Assembly: GCA_964548225.1 (NCBI GenBank)
Contig: CAZJQP010000042.1
Location: 1-40,311, forward strand
Direction of reading: 5' to 3'
Origin: CALMEH01 sp964548225
GTDB taxonomy: Bacteria > Acidobacteriota > Blastocatellia > Pyrinomonadales > Pyrinomonadaceae
Length of the DNA: 40,311 nt
Under the pieces are notes generated by a model, which was not told the DNA's origin, searched no databases, and saw nothing but the letters and a program-made list of their open reading frames with translations. Position numbers and translations under genes: made by a program. The stretch's first letter is position 1. Every line of letters starts with the position of its first letter. Positions 1 to 8,919 of this stretch are shown in pieces.

Positions 1-2
1 AC

Positions 3-2495
3 TCGACGGTGCGCTCGATTGTTGTTCAGCCGGACGATAAATTAATCGTCGGCGGACAGTTTGCAACTTTTAACGCCGTTGCCAAAAACGGTATTGCTCG
101 CCTCAACGCAGACGGGAGTGATGATGCAACATTCACAGTTTCGGGAACGACGGCGCAAATATTTACAATCGTGCGACAGTCGGACGGCAAGTTAGTTGTC
201 GGCGGCAATTTCAATGCGATTGGCGGCACAACACGCCGGTCAATCGCACGTCTGAACACGGACGGCACTTTTGACGCGACGTTTGACGCAGGCACAGGTC
301 TCAACACCACCGGCACACCGCTCGGCATAATCAACGATTTGGCTCAACTTGGGGACGGTTCAATCTTTATGGGCGGTTCGTTCACCTCGTATAATGGAAC
401 AAGCCGCAGCGGTATTGCCCGCACCAGCACGAACGGAACGCTCGATGCCGGATTCAATCCATCGTCAGCCATCGCCGGAAACATCTGGGCGATTGCCCGC
501 CAGGCGGACGGCAAAGTAATGGTTGGCGGCTCGTTCAGCGCAGTCGGCAGCACAGCGCGGTCGAACGTGGCGCGGCTTAACTCGGACGGTTCGCTCGACA
601 CTTCTTTTAACCCCGGCACGGGAGCCAACGGTCTGGTCGAATCTTTTGCGTTTCAACCCGATGGTAAAATCATTATCGGCGGAGAATTTACAAACTATAA
701 TGGAACGGCTATTAAAGGCATTGCCCGTCTGAACGCGGACGGAACGCTCGACACTTCTTTTGTCGTCCCGGCAGGTCCCGACGGAGTTTTTACCATTGCC
801 CTTCAGACGGACGGCAAAATTCTCATCGGTGGTTTTTTCACCACTTATAATTCAGTAACGGTTAATAATATTGCCCGTCTGAATGCGGACGGCAGTCTCG
901 ACAGCTCGTTTGCCACCGGAACCGGTGTCAACGGCACGGTTCGCAAAATTATCGTGCAGCCGGACGGAAAAGTTCTGGTGGGTGGCGAATTTGCAACCTT
1001 TAACGGTTCGCCTAAAACCCGCTTGATGCGACTCAACACGGACGGCAGCAACGATGCGACGTTTGTTACCGGAACAATCAGTGCCGGTGTCAAAGATATG
1101 CTCCGCCACGACAACGGTAAAATCGTCATTGTTGGACAGTTCACGACCATCAACGGCACGACCAGAAATCGCGCGGCGCGACTCAATGCGGACGGCTCGC
1201 TTGATACTTCTTTCGATTCCGGCATCGGTTTCGCGCAGGATGTTCTCTCAGTCGTGGCTCTGCCGGATGGCAAATACATGGTTGGTGGCAGTTTTACGAC
1301 TGCTGCTGGCTTATCGCGCAACCGTATGGCGCGGCTCCGTGCAAACGGCACGGTTGATGCGAAATTCCAGACCGGTTTAGGACCGAATGGCGGCAACTTT
1401 CAGATTCGCACTATCGTTCCGCACAACGGCAAATATCTCGTCGGCGGACAGTTTGAAACCTTCAACACGAGTGCCCGCACTGGACTGCTTTTAATGTCGA
1501 ACATCAGCAAAGCGCCGGTTGATTTCGACGGCGATGGCAAAACCGATGTTTCAATCGCGCGGCATCAGGGCGGACAAGGTCCTTGGCAGTGGTGGATCAA
1601 ATACAGTTCGAACAATGAGGTTCTGAGTTTCTATTACGGAATTTTCACGGTTGACGGGCTTCAGCCAGGCGACTTTGACGGCGACGGTAGAACCGACATT
1701 GCAATCTGGCGCGGATCCGAAGGAAACGGATTTCCGTGCGGCTACTGGATAACCTTCAGTTCGAACAACCAAACGAAGTTTGTTCCCTTCGGACTCACGG
1801 GCGACCGTAACGTGCTTGAAGATTACGACGGCGACGGCAAAGACGATATGGCAATTTTCCGTGCGCCGGATCCGGCGCAAGGTTCGGGACAAGGCACATG
1901 GATTTATCGCGGCAGTTTCAACAATCCGAACGGAAATCTGAATTATGTTCCTTTCGGAATGCGCTACGGCACGCAATTTGACCAAGTTGATGATGTTTAT
2001 CCGGGCGATTTCGATGGCGACGGGCGTGCCGATTTCCGCATCCAGCGTCGTGTTGATACATCAGTTACGACACTCAGCACACCGGGAGTCTTCTATACGA
2101 TGCGCTCATCGGACGGACAAATCTCATACGATTACTTCGGCTGGGCTGGCGACAGAGGCATTCCGGGCGACTATGACGGCGACGGCAAGACCGATATTGC
2201 AATTGCTCGCGGCTTCAACATTACGCCGAACACGACGACGTGGTATATCCGTTACAGCGGCGGTGCGCCGGATGCCCAATTGACATGGGGCGCGGGCGGT
2301 CTCGATGTGTTTGTTCAGGGCGACTATGACGGCGACGGCACGACAGACGTAGCGGTTTATCGTCGCGGCGGTGAAAACAATTATTACATTAAACGGTCGA
2401 GCGACCAAACAACGATGGTTCTTCAATGGGGAGCTTGGACTGAACCCGGCGGTCCGGCTTCGGATGTGCCGATCGCAATTTATAACAACCGTTAG
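3..2495 (+). CDS. Delta-60 repeat / FG-GAP repeat surface protein (5' end outside window)
   Basis: The frame is open to the left edge, so the N-terminus and any signal peptide are missing. The first ~495 visible residues hold about ten repeats of roughly 50 residues with the pattern QPDGKxxxGGxF..NG....IARLNADGSxDxxF, which matches the delta-60 repeat family (inferred beta-propeller-like, extracellular). From about residue 503 to the end come six FG-GAP/VCBS-type units, each opening with a calcium-loop motif such as DFDGDGKTD or DYDGDGKDD followed by AIWR/AIFR/AIAR. The protein ends with YNNR and has no visible sorting tail. The C-terminal third is a clear paralogue of the gene at 5864-6964. 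Likely secreted or surface-exposed with an adhesive role; no enzymatic function can be claimed. A terminator follows at 2550. Confidence 0.9.
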   Translation, partial: STVRSIVVQPDDKLIVGGQFATFNAVAKNGIARLNADGSDDATFTVSGTTAQIFTIVRQSDGKLVVGGNFNAIGGTTRRSIARLNTDGTFDATFDAGTGLNTTGTPLGIINDLAQLGDGSIFMGGSFTSYNGTSRSGIARTSTNGTLDAGFNPSSAIAGNIWAIARQADGKVMVGGSFSAVGSTARSNVARLNSDGSLDTSFNPGTGANGLVESFAFQPDGKIIIGGEFTNYNGTAIKGIARLNADGTLDTSFVVPAGPDGVFTIALQTDGKILIGGFFTTYNSVTVNNIARLNADGSLDSSFATGTGVNGTVRKIIVQPDGKVLVGGEFATFNGSPKTRLMRLNTDGSNDATFVTGTISAGVKDMLRHDNGKIVIVGQFTTINGTTRNRAARLNADGSLDTSFDSGIGFAQDVLSVVALPDGKYMVGGSFTTAAGLSRNRMARLRANGTVDAKFQTGLGPNGGNFQIRTIVPHNGKYLVGGQFETFNTSARTGLLLMSNISKAPVDFDGDGKTDVSIARHQGGQGPWQWWIKYSSNNEVLSFYYGIFTVDGLQPGDFDGDGRTDIAIWRGSEGNGFPCGYWITFSSNNQTKFVPFGLTGDRNVLEDYDGDGKDDMAIFRAPDPAQGSGQGTWIYRGSFNNPNGNLNYVPFGMRYGTQFDQVDDVYPGDFDGDGRADFRIQRRVDTSVTTLSTPGVFYTMRSSDGQISYDYFGWAGDRGIPGDYDGDGKTDIAIARGFNITPNTTTWYIRYSGGAPDAQLTWGAGGLDVFVQGDYDGDGTTDVAVYRRGGENNYYIKRSSDQTTMVLQWGAWTEPGGPASDVPIAIYNNR

Positions 2496-2549
2496 TCGCA
2501 CAATTCAATTTAATGGACAAAATCCTTAATTTACTCTCCTCTCCTCAAG

Positions 2550-2584
2550 AAAAAGAGCAAGGCTTAAAAAACCTTGTTCTTTTT
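2550..2584. terminator. Bidirectional intrinsic terminator between convergent genes
   Basis: A 13-bp stem (aaaaagagcaagg against ccttgttcttttt, with one G-T wobble) encloses a 9-nt A-rich loop. It is flanked by A-tracts on one side and T-tracts on the other, so it can terminate the delta-60 gene on the plus strand and the kinase gene on the minus strand. Confidence 0.8.
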
Positions 2585-2587
2585 TCT

Positions 2588-5122
2588 TTAAATCATCTCT
2601 CTAAAAAAATTTTCCATCCGCTCAAAAGCCTGCTGTGTCTGATTATGGCTTGCGCCGAGTTTTTCCTTGAGAATTTTGTAATTCTCAAGCATCATTTGCT
2701 TGCCGCGTTCCGATTCACCGAGATAAACCAAACTTTCGCCCAAAAATGAGCGCGTTGTGGCGAGAAGCCAATGTCCTTCGGGCAGATTTTTAAGGCGCAA
2801 ATCGAGACATTCTTCAAATGTTTCCTTCGCTGACAAAAAATCCTTCTGCTCCAGCAAGGTTCGTCCTAAAAGTAAAAGACAACTACCGACGACCGGATGC
2901 TCGTCCGGCAGATTTGCGCCGCGCATTGCGAGTGCTTCGCGCAAATATCTTTCGGCTTCCGAGTTTTTTTGACGATTTATCAAAACCCAAGCCAGATTGT
3001 AGAGCGACCAAACCGTGTCGGCGTGATTTTCGCCGAGCAATTCGCGGCGCATCGTTAAAGATTGAAGGCATAATTCCTCGGCTTCGGCGGGGCGCGTCAA
3101 ATAAATTGTGCCGGCTAAATTTATCATCGCCAACGCAATGTCGGGATGGTCTTTTTCGTAATGATTCTGTTGAATATTCAATGCACGCCGAAGAAGCGGC
3201 TCAGCAAGTTCGCGTTTGTCGAGCATCGCTAAAACACTTCCCAATCTTTCCAGAGTTTTTGCTAAATCGGGAGGATTTTCGCCTAAAACTTCGCGCCTGA
3301 TTTCCAATTCTTCTTCGTGAAGCACAACGGCTTCCTCCGCTTTGCCTTTTAATGCCAAAGCGTAGCCGAGATTGTCGAGAACATCGGCAACTTCGAGACT
3401 GAAATTGCCACGCAAAAGCCGTAAAGTTTCGAGCGATTCCAAATAAAGCGGCTCGGCTTCATTGAATTTCCCTTCGGCTTGGAGAAGTTTCGCGTAATTG
3501 GTTAAGCTAAGTGCAGCTTCGACACTTCTTCGCGGAAAAAGCGCGAGACGCACATCAAGCGCATTTTTAAGATTTTTTTTGGTTGATTCGAGCTGACCGA
3601 GACTGAGATAAGTCAACCCGAGCGTGGTTTCCAAATCGGCGACAATTTCCGGCTGATTGGCAAAATCGCTTTCGATATTCTCGGCGGCAATGCTCAAAAC
3701 CTCGATAACTTTCGCGTCTTTGCTTCCCGTGCGTGGGTCAGCCGAAGCAAGCATTTTTTGAAGAAATTGATTAATCTTTTCAGCTTTCCTTGCTTCCCTT
3801 CGCGCCTTGTCGCGCTGATTTCGTGCAATTCTCGCTTGCCGTGCCGTCGCCGCAAGCCCGCCGATAAGCGACAGCGCGATGCCGATGCCCGCCGCCACGC
3901 CTGCTTTGTTCCGTTTGATAAATTTTCCGGTGCGGTAGGAAAACGTATCTTCCTGCGCGATAACGGGCAAACCGTTGAGAAATTTTTGAATATCGTCGGC
4001 AAATTGCTCAACCGACGAATAACGTCTTTCGGGTTCTTTCCGCATCGCCATTAAAATTATGTTATCTAAATCGCCTCTTAATTTAGATGGGGAGAAAGGG
4101 AGAAGAGGAGACGGGGAGACGTTTGATGAAAGTTCAACTTTCTCCCTTTCTCCTTTTCTCCCTTTCTCCCTTTCTTGCAAAACTTCGCTCGGTTTGACCG
4201 GCTGACTGTCGGTGATAAGGCGAGAAATCTCATCTTGGCTTTTTGTCTTGAAAGTGAACGGACGATGTCCTGTAAGTAATTCATAAAGCACCACGCCGAG
4301 CGAGTAAATATCGCTCGCGGTTGTAACAACTTCGCCTGTGATTTGTTCGGGCGAAGCATATTCGGGAGTCATCGCTTGAAATCGGGTGAGAGTTTTTTCG
4401 AGCGTTTGGTTGGCGTTGGCAGCAGCAAGTTTGGCGATGCCAAAATCAAGCAGTCGCGGCGTGCCGTCATTCGTTACAAAGATATTGCTCGGCTTCAAAT
4501 CGCGGTGAATTATCAAATTTCGATGCGCGTATTGCACCGCAGAACAAATCTTCAAAAATAATCTGAGCCGCTCATTGATTGAAAGTTCGTTCTCATCCGC
4601 ATATTGATTGAGCGGCAAACCTTCAACGTAATCCATCACGAGAAACGGCAAGCCGTCATCCGTCGCGCCGCCGTCAATCAAGCGTGTGATAAAAGGATGT
4701 TCAAGCGTCGCTAAAATCTGTCTTTCGTAGCGAAAACGCTTGATGATTTCTTCCGTATCGAAACCGCGTTTGATGAGCTTGACGGCGACTTTTTTTTCAA
4801 ATTCTTTGTCTGCGCGACTGGCGAGATAAACCGCACCCATTCCGCCGCGCCCGATTTCGCTTTCGATTCGATACGCACCGATAATCTGTCCTTCACGCGA
4901 AAATTCCGCCGAATCTTCAACCAAATCCGCCATCGGCGCAAGCGCAGGCGTTTCGATAAATTCTTCCGCGTCGTCGTGCGCTTCAAATAAAGATTTGACT
5001 TCTGCCAAAAGATTTTCGTCCGTGCCGCAAGTGTTTTTGATGAATTCGCCGCGCTCATTTGCAGACAGTTCGAGCGCAGAATGAAAGATTTCTTTAACTT
5101 TTGCCCATTGTTCGGCGTTCAT
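2588..5122 (-). CDS. Ser/Thr protein kinase with C-terminal TPR repeats
   Basis: 844 aa. A short N-terminal region (1-80) precedes a Hanks-type kinase domain: glycine loop GRGGMG at 91-96, VAVK lysine at 115, HRDLKPSN from 206, DFG at 226-228, and TPEYASPEQ at 252-260. A single hydrophobic segment at about 407-427 is the likely membrane anchor, followed by a basic coiled stretch and about 400 residues of TPR-like helical repeats, presumably the sensing or scaffolding part. All catalytic residues seem to be present. It starts 13 bp after the sigma factor gene, so the two form an operon; this sigma-kinase pairing is common in Acidobacteriota (family knowledge). Residues 316-347, inside the C-lobe, are an unusual low-complexity insert encoded by a purine/pyrimidine palindrome (see repeat at 4082). 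Substrate unknown. Confidence 0.93.
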   Translation of the reverse strand: MNAEQWAKVKEIFHSALELSANERGEFIKNTCGTDENLLAEVKSLFEAHDDAEEFIETPALAPMADLVEDSAEFSREGQIIGAYRIESEIGRGGMGAVYLASRADKEFEKKVAVKLIKRGFDTEEIIKRFRYERQILATLEHPFITRLIDGGATDDGLPFLVMDYVEGLPLNQYADENELSINERLRLFLKICSAVQYAHRNLIIHRDLKPSNIFVTNDGTPRLLDFGIAKLAAANANQTLEKTLTRFQAMTPEYASPEQITGEVVTTASDIYSLGVVLYELLTGHRPFTFKTKSQDEISRLITDSQPVKPSEVLQEREKGRKGEREKVELSSNVSPSPLLPFSPSKLRGDLDNIILMAMRKEPERRYSSVEQFADDIQKFLNGLPVIAQEDTFSYRTGKFIKRNKAGVAAGIGIALSLIGGLAATARQARIARNQRDKARREARKAEKINQFLQKMLASADPRTGSKDAKVIEVLSIAAENIESDFANQPEIVADLETTLGLTYLSLGQLESTKKNLKNALDVRLALFPRRSVEAALSLTNYAKLLQAEGKFNEAEPLYLESLETLRLLRGNFSLEVADVLDNLGYALALKGKAEEAVVLHEEELEIRREVLGENPPDLAKTLERLGSVLAMLDKRELAEPLLRRALNIQQNHYEKDHPDIALAMINLAGTIYLTRPAEAEELCLQSLTMRRELLGENHADTVWSLYNLAWVLINRQKNSEAERYLREALAMRGANLPDEHPVVGSCLLLLGRTLLEQKDFLSAKETFEECLDLRLKNLPEGHWLLATTRSFLGESLVYLGESERGKQMMLENYKILKEKLGASHNQTQQAFERMENFFREMI
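4082..4177 (-). repeat. In-frame purine/pyrimidine palindromic insert within the kinase gene
   Basis: On the coding strand a run of gggagaaa-type purine repeats is followed, after a short spacer containing agttgaact, by the complementary ctccctttctcc pyrimidine run. The stretch therefore folds back on itself. It is in frame and adds about 32 residues rich in E/K/R/G and then S/P between KPSEVL and LRGDLDNI. The flanking residues join into a normal kinase C-lobe if the insert is removed. Its composition is unlike the rest of the gene. Confidence 0.75.
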
Positions 5123-5135
5123 AAATTTCCATCGT

Positions 5136-5705
5136 TTATTCTTCCGTTTTCATTCTTCTAAAAAGCCAAGCCTTTGCCATTGCCCATTCGCGCTTGACCG
5201 TGGCGGGCGATATTTTCAAAACTTCCGCCGTTTCTTCGATGGTTAAGCCGCCGAAAAATCTTAATTCGACAATGCGCGATTGTTGTTCGTCAAATTCGGC
5301 GAGTTGTTTTAAGGCTTCGTCGAGCGCGATAAGGTCAACATCCGGCTCGTTTGAAAGACTGATTGCGTCTTCGAGTGCAATACGCTCTTGTTCGCCGCCA
5401 CGTTTGTCGCTGAGACGGGCGCGGGCGTGGTCAACGAGAATATGCCGCATCACGTTTGAAGAAACTGCGAAAAAATGTGCGCGGTCTTGCCAAGAAATGT
5501 CGGAAATATCAACGAGTTTAAGATACGCTTCGTGAACGAGTGCGGTCGGCTGAAGAGTGTGATTGCTTCGCTCTTTGCGTAAATATTGGGCGGCGATTTT
5601 GCGAAGTTCGTCATAAACGAGCGACAAAAGAATATCTCCCGAAGCCCGATTGCCGCCGCTCCAATCTTTCAGAATGATGGAAATTTGATTGTCTTTTTCG
5701 CTCAC
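5136..5705 (-). CDS. ECF-type RNA polymerase sigma factor (TIGR02999-like)
   Basis: About 189 aa from GTG at 5705; the frame stays open to a TTG at 5717, but that codon overlaps a candidate -10 box. Region 2 is recognisable in PTALVHEAYLKLVD and AHFFAVSSNVMRHILVDHAR. Region 4 is the C-terminal helix-turn-helix in VELRFFGGLTIEETAEVL and SPATVKREWAMAKAWL. This arrangement is typical of the sigma-70 X6 (TIGR02999) ECF group found in Acidobacteriota and Planctomycetota, usually without a classical zinc-finger anti-sigma factor and often beside Ser/Thr kinases. The kinase gene follows after 13 bp, which suggests control by phosphorylation (inference). Confidence 0.9.
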   Translation of the reverse strand: MSEKDNQISIILKDWSGGNRASGDILLSLVYDELRKIAAQYLRKERSNHTLQPTALVHEAYLKLVDISDISWQDRAHFFAVSSNVMRHILVDHARARLSDKRGGEQERIALEDAISLSNEPDVDLIALDEALKQLAEFDEQQSRIVELRFFGGLTIEETAEVLKISPATVKREWAMAKAWLFRRMKTEE

Positions 5706-5716
5706 GTTTCGAGTCA

Positions 5717-5745
5717 ATTATAAGCCGTTTGAAAAAAAATTGAAA
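5717..5745 (-). promoter_or_regulatory. Candidate housekeeping-type promoter of the sigma-kinase operon
   Basis: On the minus strand a perfect TATAAT (5722-5717) lies 17 bp downstream of TTTCAA (5745-5740), which shares four of six bases with TTGACA. Transcription would begin around 5709-5711, only a few bases before GTG 5705, so the mRNA would be nearly leaderless. This supports GTG 5705 over TTG 5717. Prediction only. Confidence 0.4.
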
Positions 5746-5863
5746 TTTTTTGAGCTACTTTCTGAACATTTCCCGCTAAACAAAATAGAGGCACAAATTT
5801 TTCAAGTTTCGACTTAAATTAAAAGCCAAAATTTTTAAGAAAACAATCTGGAGAGTAAAACTA

Positions 5864-6964
5864 ATGAAAGCAAACTATCAAAATATCTTTTTAGCAACTA
5901 TCGTATTTTTAATGTTATTTGTCAGCGCGACCAATACAAATGTTTTTGCCCAAGACGCTTATACAAGTGTTCCGAAAGACGCATTCGTTGATTTTGACGG
6001 CGACGGCAAATCCGATTTCGGCATCATCCGCCGTCCGGGTGTTATCGGAAGTTGGACGTGGTGGATTCAAGAAAGCAGTTCGGGAGCAATCAAATCGTTC
6101 AATTTCGGACTCAGCCCGAATGACGTTCCGCAACCTGTTGATTACGACGGCGACGGCAAAGATGACGTAGCAATTTGGCGCAACACGCCGCAAACCGGAC
6201 AAGTTTCGGCTTATTACATCATCAACAGTTCGGACAACACGCTGAAAATCATTCCGTTCGGACAAAACGGCGATACTCCGGTAACTGCCGATTACGACGG
6301 CGACGGCAAAGCCGACCTTTCAGTCTGGTGTGCGCCGGCAGTCGGAAGCACCGGACAAGCAATTTGGTATTATCGCGGAACTTTGAACAATCCGAGTGAA
6401 AATATTACCTATATTCCTTGGGGAATGCGTTACGGAGCAACGCAACAAGACCAAGTTGACGACCCGTATCCGGGCGATTTTGATGGCGACGGCAAAGCTG
6501 ATTTCCGCGTCCAACGCCGCTCAGACATCACCAATCCGAGTTCCAATCAACCGGCGGTTTTCTACACTTTAACCGCTACGGGAAATGTTTCGGTTGATTA
6601 TTTCGGAATCTCTAGCGACCGCATCTTGCCGGGTGATTATGACAGCGACAACAAAACCGATTTGGCAGTTGCCCGCGGATTTAACGTCAGTCCCGGCAAC
6701 ACAACTTGGTATATTCGTTACTCAAGCGGTCTTCCTGATTACGAAGTAATTTTCGGACGCGGCTTCAACTTCGCACAAGGTGATTACGACGGCGACGGCA
6801 AAACCGATATTGGTTATTTCATCGTCGGCGCAACAAACGATGACACAGGTTTCTGGTATATCGCTTCGTCTGACAACAAAATCAACTTCTTCCGCTTCGG
6901 TGCAAGACCTTCCGGCGGCGCAGGTTCAGGCGATTTGCCGATTGCCGGATACAACAATCGTTAA
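5864..6964 (+). CDS. Secreted FG-GAP/VCBS repeat protein
   Basis: 366 aa, starting at ATG 5864 after a ggagag ribosome site. A signal peptide is clear: a hydrophobic core IFLATIVFLMLFVSA followed by an AQ/D-type cleavage near residue 30. The mature protein is six FG-GAP-type units with DFDGDGKSD, DYDGDGKDD, DYDGDGKAD, DFDGDGKAD, DYDSDNKTD and DYDGDGKTD calcium loops. Order, spacing and the final YNNR match the C-terminal module of the delta-60 protein at the window start, so one probably arose from the other. It is monocistronic, ending in a strong terminator. Function unknown beyond likely extracellular calcium-binding beta-propeller structure. Confidence 0.92.
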   Translation: MKANYQNIFLATIVFLMLFVSATNTNVFAQDAYTSVPKDAFVDFDGDGKSDFGIIRRPGVIGSWTWWIQESSSGAIKSFNFGLSPNDVPQPVDYDGDGKDDVAIWRNTPQTGQVSAYYIINSSDNTLKIIPFGQNGDTPVTADYDGDGKADLSVWCAPAVGSTGQAIWYYRGTLNNPSENITYIPWGMRYGATQQDQVDDPYPGDFDGDGKADFRVQRRSDITNPSSNQPAVFYTLTATGNVSVDYFGISSDRILPGDYDSDNKTDLAVARGFNVSPGNTTWYIRYSSGLPDYEVIFGRGFNFAQGDYDGDGKTDIGYFIVGATNDDTGFWYIASSDNKINFFRFGARPSGGAGSGDLPIAGYNNR

Positions 6965-7000
6965 GGACTTCTCTCCTCTTCTCACAGTAGTCCAAAACAA

Positions 7001-7040
7001 AAAAAACGGTTTCCGATTCACGCTTCGGAAACCGTTTTTT
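7001..7040 (+). terminator. Intrinsic terminator after the FG-GAP gene
   Basis: A perfect 16-bp stem (aaaaaacggtttccga with tcggaaaccgtttttt) encloses an 8-nt loop and ends in a T-run. It lies about 40 bp after the stop codon of the secreted FG-GAP gene. Confidence 0.9.
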
Positions 7041-7118
7041 TATTTTAAATGATGGAAAATCCGCGCTGTTGTGTTAAATTTATAGAAAAGCTAGGTAGTT
7101 ATTTTAAGGAGGAACGAG

Positions 7119-7922
7119 ATGTCGGAATTTGACGAGATAGTCGAAAATGATTTGACGGCGGACGAAAAGGCTCTGCTCGAAGATTTGCCCGAATTGACGG
7201 AATTAGGCGAAGCACGACGGAAATTTTTAGGGCAAACGGCGACTTACGGTTTGGGAGCATTTGCGATGAATTTATTAGCGCAGGAAAAGGTTTTTGCAGA
7301 ATTCCAAACTTCGGAAGATGCGATTTTCGCACCGATTACGGAAGAAAATGCGGTTGCTGTAAAATTAAAAATCAACGGCGCAGAGCAATCTTTGTCGCTT
7401 GATTCGCGTGTAACTTTGCTTGATGCTTTGCGTGAAAAATTAAATTTGACCGGCTCGAAAAAAGGTTGTGATCACGGACAATGCGGAGCTTGCACGGTTT
7501 TGGTTGATAACCGGCGTGTTCTGTCGTGTCTGACTCTGACGGCGCAATGCGAAGGCAAATCGGTTACGACGATTGAAGGGCTTGCAAAAGGTGAAACGCT
7601 CGATCCGATGCAAGCCGCGTTTATCAAATACGATGGCTTTCAATGCGGCTACTGCACACCCGGACAAATTTGTTCGGCAGTTGCGCTGATAACCGAGGCA
7701 AAAAACGGCGAAGCGAGTTACGTTACCGCAAATCTGCGGACAAATGCTAAAAACCTGAAACTTTCAGACGACGAAATCCGCGAAAGAATGTCGGGAAATA
7801 TCTGTCGTTGCGGCGCATATCCGAATATCGTCAAGGCGATTCAGGAAGTTCACAGCGGCAAACAACAAGCGCAAACTTGGGATTTTCACAAACCGGAGGA
7901 AACAAACAATGAGACCGTTTAA
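7119..7922 (+). CDS. paoA: Molybdenum hydroxylase 2Fe-2S subunit, Tat-exported (PaoA/YagT-like)
   Basis: 267 aa. ATG 7119 follows a strong aaggagg site. A 60-residue N-terminal extension carries a twin-arginine signal (ARRKFLGQ at 32-39, then a mild hydrophobic stretch ending VFA), so the enzyme is probably exported folded to the periplasm. A plant-type 2Fe-2S cluster is bound by Cys117, 122, 125 and 137 (GCDHGQCGAC). The second 2Fe-2S cluster of the xanthine oxidase family is bound by Cys176, 179, 229 and 231 (QCGYC, CRCG). It overlaps the FAD subunit gene by 14 bp. By analogy with E. coli PaoABC it passes electrons between the Mo and FAD sites in aldehyde oxidation; the actual substrate here is not known. 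Confidence 0.92.
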   Translation: MSEFDEIVENDLTADEKALLEDLPELTELGEARRKFLGQTATYGLGAFAMNLLAQEKVFAEFQTSEDAIFAPITEENAVAVKLKINGAEQSLSLDSRVTLLDALREKLNLTGSKKGCDHGQCGACTVLVDNRRVLSCLTLTAQCEGKSVTTIEGLAKGETLDPMQAAFIKYDGFQCGYCTPGQICSAVALITEAKNGEASYVTANLRTNAKNLKLSDDEIRERMSGNICRCGAYPNIVKAIQEVHSGKQQAQTWDFHKPEETNNETV

Positions 7923-8901
7923 GTATGAACGCGCCAATGACGCGGCAACTGCCGTGAAAACAGTTTCGGCAAATTCTTCGGCAAAATTTTTGGCTGGCGG
8001 AACAAATCTGCTCGATTTGATGAAGGAAGATGTCGAGCGTCCGACCACGTTGGTTGATGTTTCGCGTTTGAGTTTGGCACAAATTCGTCAAACCGCAACG
8101 GGTATTTCGCTCGGCGCGTTGGCGAAAAACACCGACACGGCAAATCATCCGCTTGTTCGCCAGAATTTACCGCTTCTTTCGATGGCAATTCTCGCCGGAG
8201 CATCGCAGCAAATCCGCAATATGGCGACCAACGGCGGAAATCTTTTGCAGAGAACGCGCTGTCCGTATTTTTACGATACGGCGATGCCGTGCAACAAGCG
8301 CGAGCCGAATTCAGGTTGCGGTGCAATGGAAGGTTTGAACCGAATGCACGCGATTTTCGGTTGGTCAGAAAAATGTGTGGCGGTCAATCCGAGCGATATG
8401 TCGGTCGCGCTTGCCGCGCTTGATGCAGTCGTCAAAGTGCAGGACAAAGACGGCAAAGAACGCACGATAAATTTCGTTGATTTTCACCGTTTGCCCGAAG
8501 ATTCGCCCGAAAAAGATAACAATCTAAATCACGGCGAACTGATTACGTCAATCGAAATCCCGAAAAACAATTTTGCTAACAAATCTTATTATCTCAAGGT
8601 GCGCGACCGCGCCAGTTATGCGTTTGCGCTAATCTCCGTCGCTGCCGCGCTCGAAACTGAGGGAAATAAAATCAAATCGGCGCGAATCGCGCTCGGCGGT
8701 GTCGCGCATAAACCTTGGCGGGCAACCGAAGCCGAAAAAATCTTGAACGGCGCAACGGCAACCGAAGAGAATTTCAAAAAAGCCGCCGAAGCCGCAATGA
8801 AAGATGCAAAAGCCTTAGAACATAACAAATTCAAAGTCGAACTCGGCAAACGCGCCATTGTTCGCGCTCTTTCGATGGCGATGGGCGGATCAAGATCTTA
8901 A
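7909..8901 (+). CDS. paoB: Molybdenum hydroxylase FAD-binding subunit with extra 4Fe-4S site (PaoB/YagS-like)
   Basis: 330 aa, ATG 7909 preceded by ggagga within the end of the upstream gene. The FAD-binding loop of the CO-dehydrogenase flavoprotein family is visible (LAGGTNLLDLM near residue 28, and ATNGGNLLQ near 106). A Cys-rich insertion follows with Cys118, 128, 137 and 156 (RCPYFYDT, CNKREPNSGC). Such cysteines bind an additional 4Fe-4S cluster in E. coli PaoB, and all four are kept here. The C-terminal CO_deh_flav domain completes the protein. It is translationally coupled to the 2Fe-2S subunit and followed after 18 bp by the Mo subunit. Confidence 0.92.
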   Translation: MRPFKYERANDAATAVKTVSANSSAKFLAGGTNLLDLMKEDVERPTTLVDVSRLSLAQIRQTATGISLGALAKNTDTANHPLVRQNLPLLSMAILAGASQQIRNMATNGGNLLQRTRCPYFYDTAMPCNKREPNSGCGAMEGLNRMHAIFGWSEKCVAVNPSDMSVALAALDAVVKVQDKDGKERTINFVDFHRLPEDSPEKDNNLNHGELITSIEIPKNNFANKSYYLKVRDRASYAFALISVAAALETEGNKIKSARIALGGVAHKPWRATEAEKILNGATATEENFKKAAEAAMKDAKALEHNKFKVELGKRAIVRALSMAMGGSRS

Positions 8902-8919
8902 TCAAGGAGATTAACAAAG

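Noticed and set aside
7041..7118. Molybdenum-cofactor riboswitch before the Mo-hydroxylase operon
   Set aside because: Only 78 bp separate the terminator from the start codon and I see no conserved stem set, so there is no room for the known fold.
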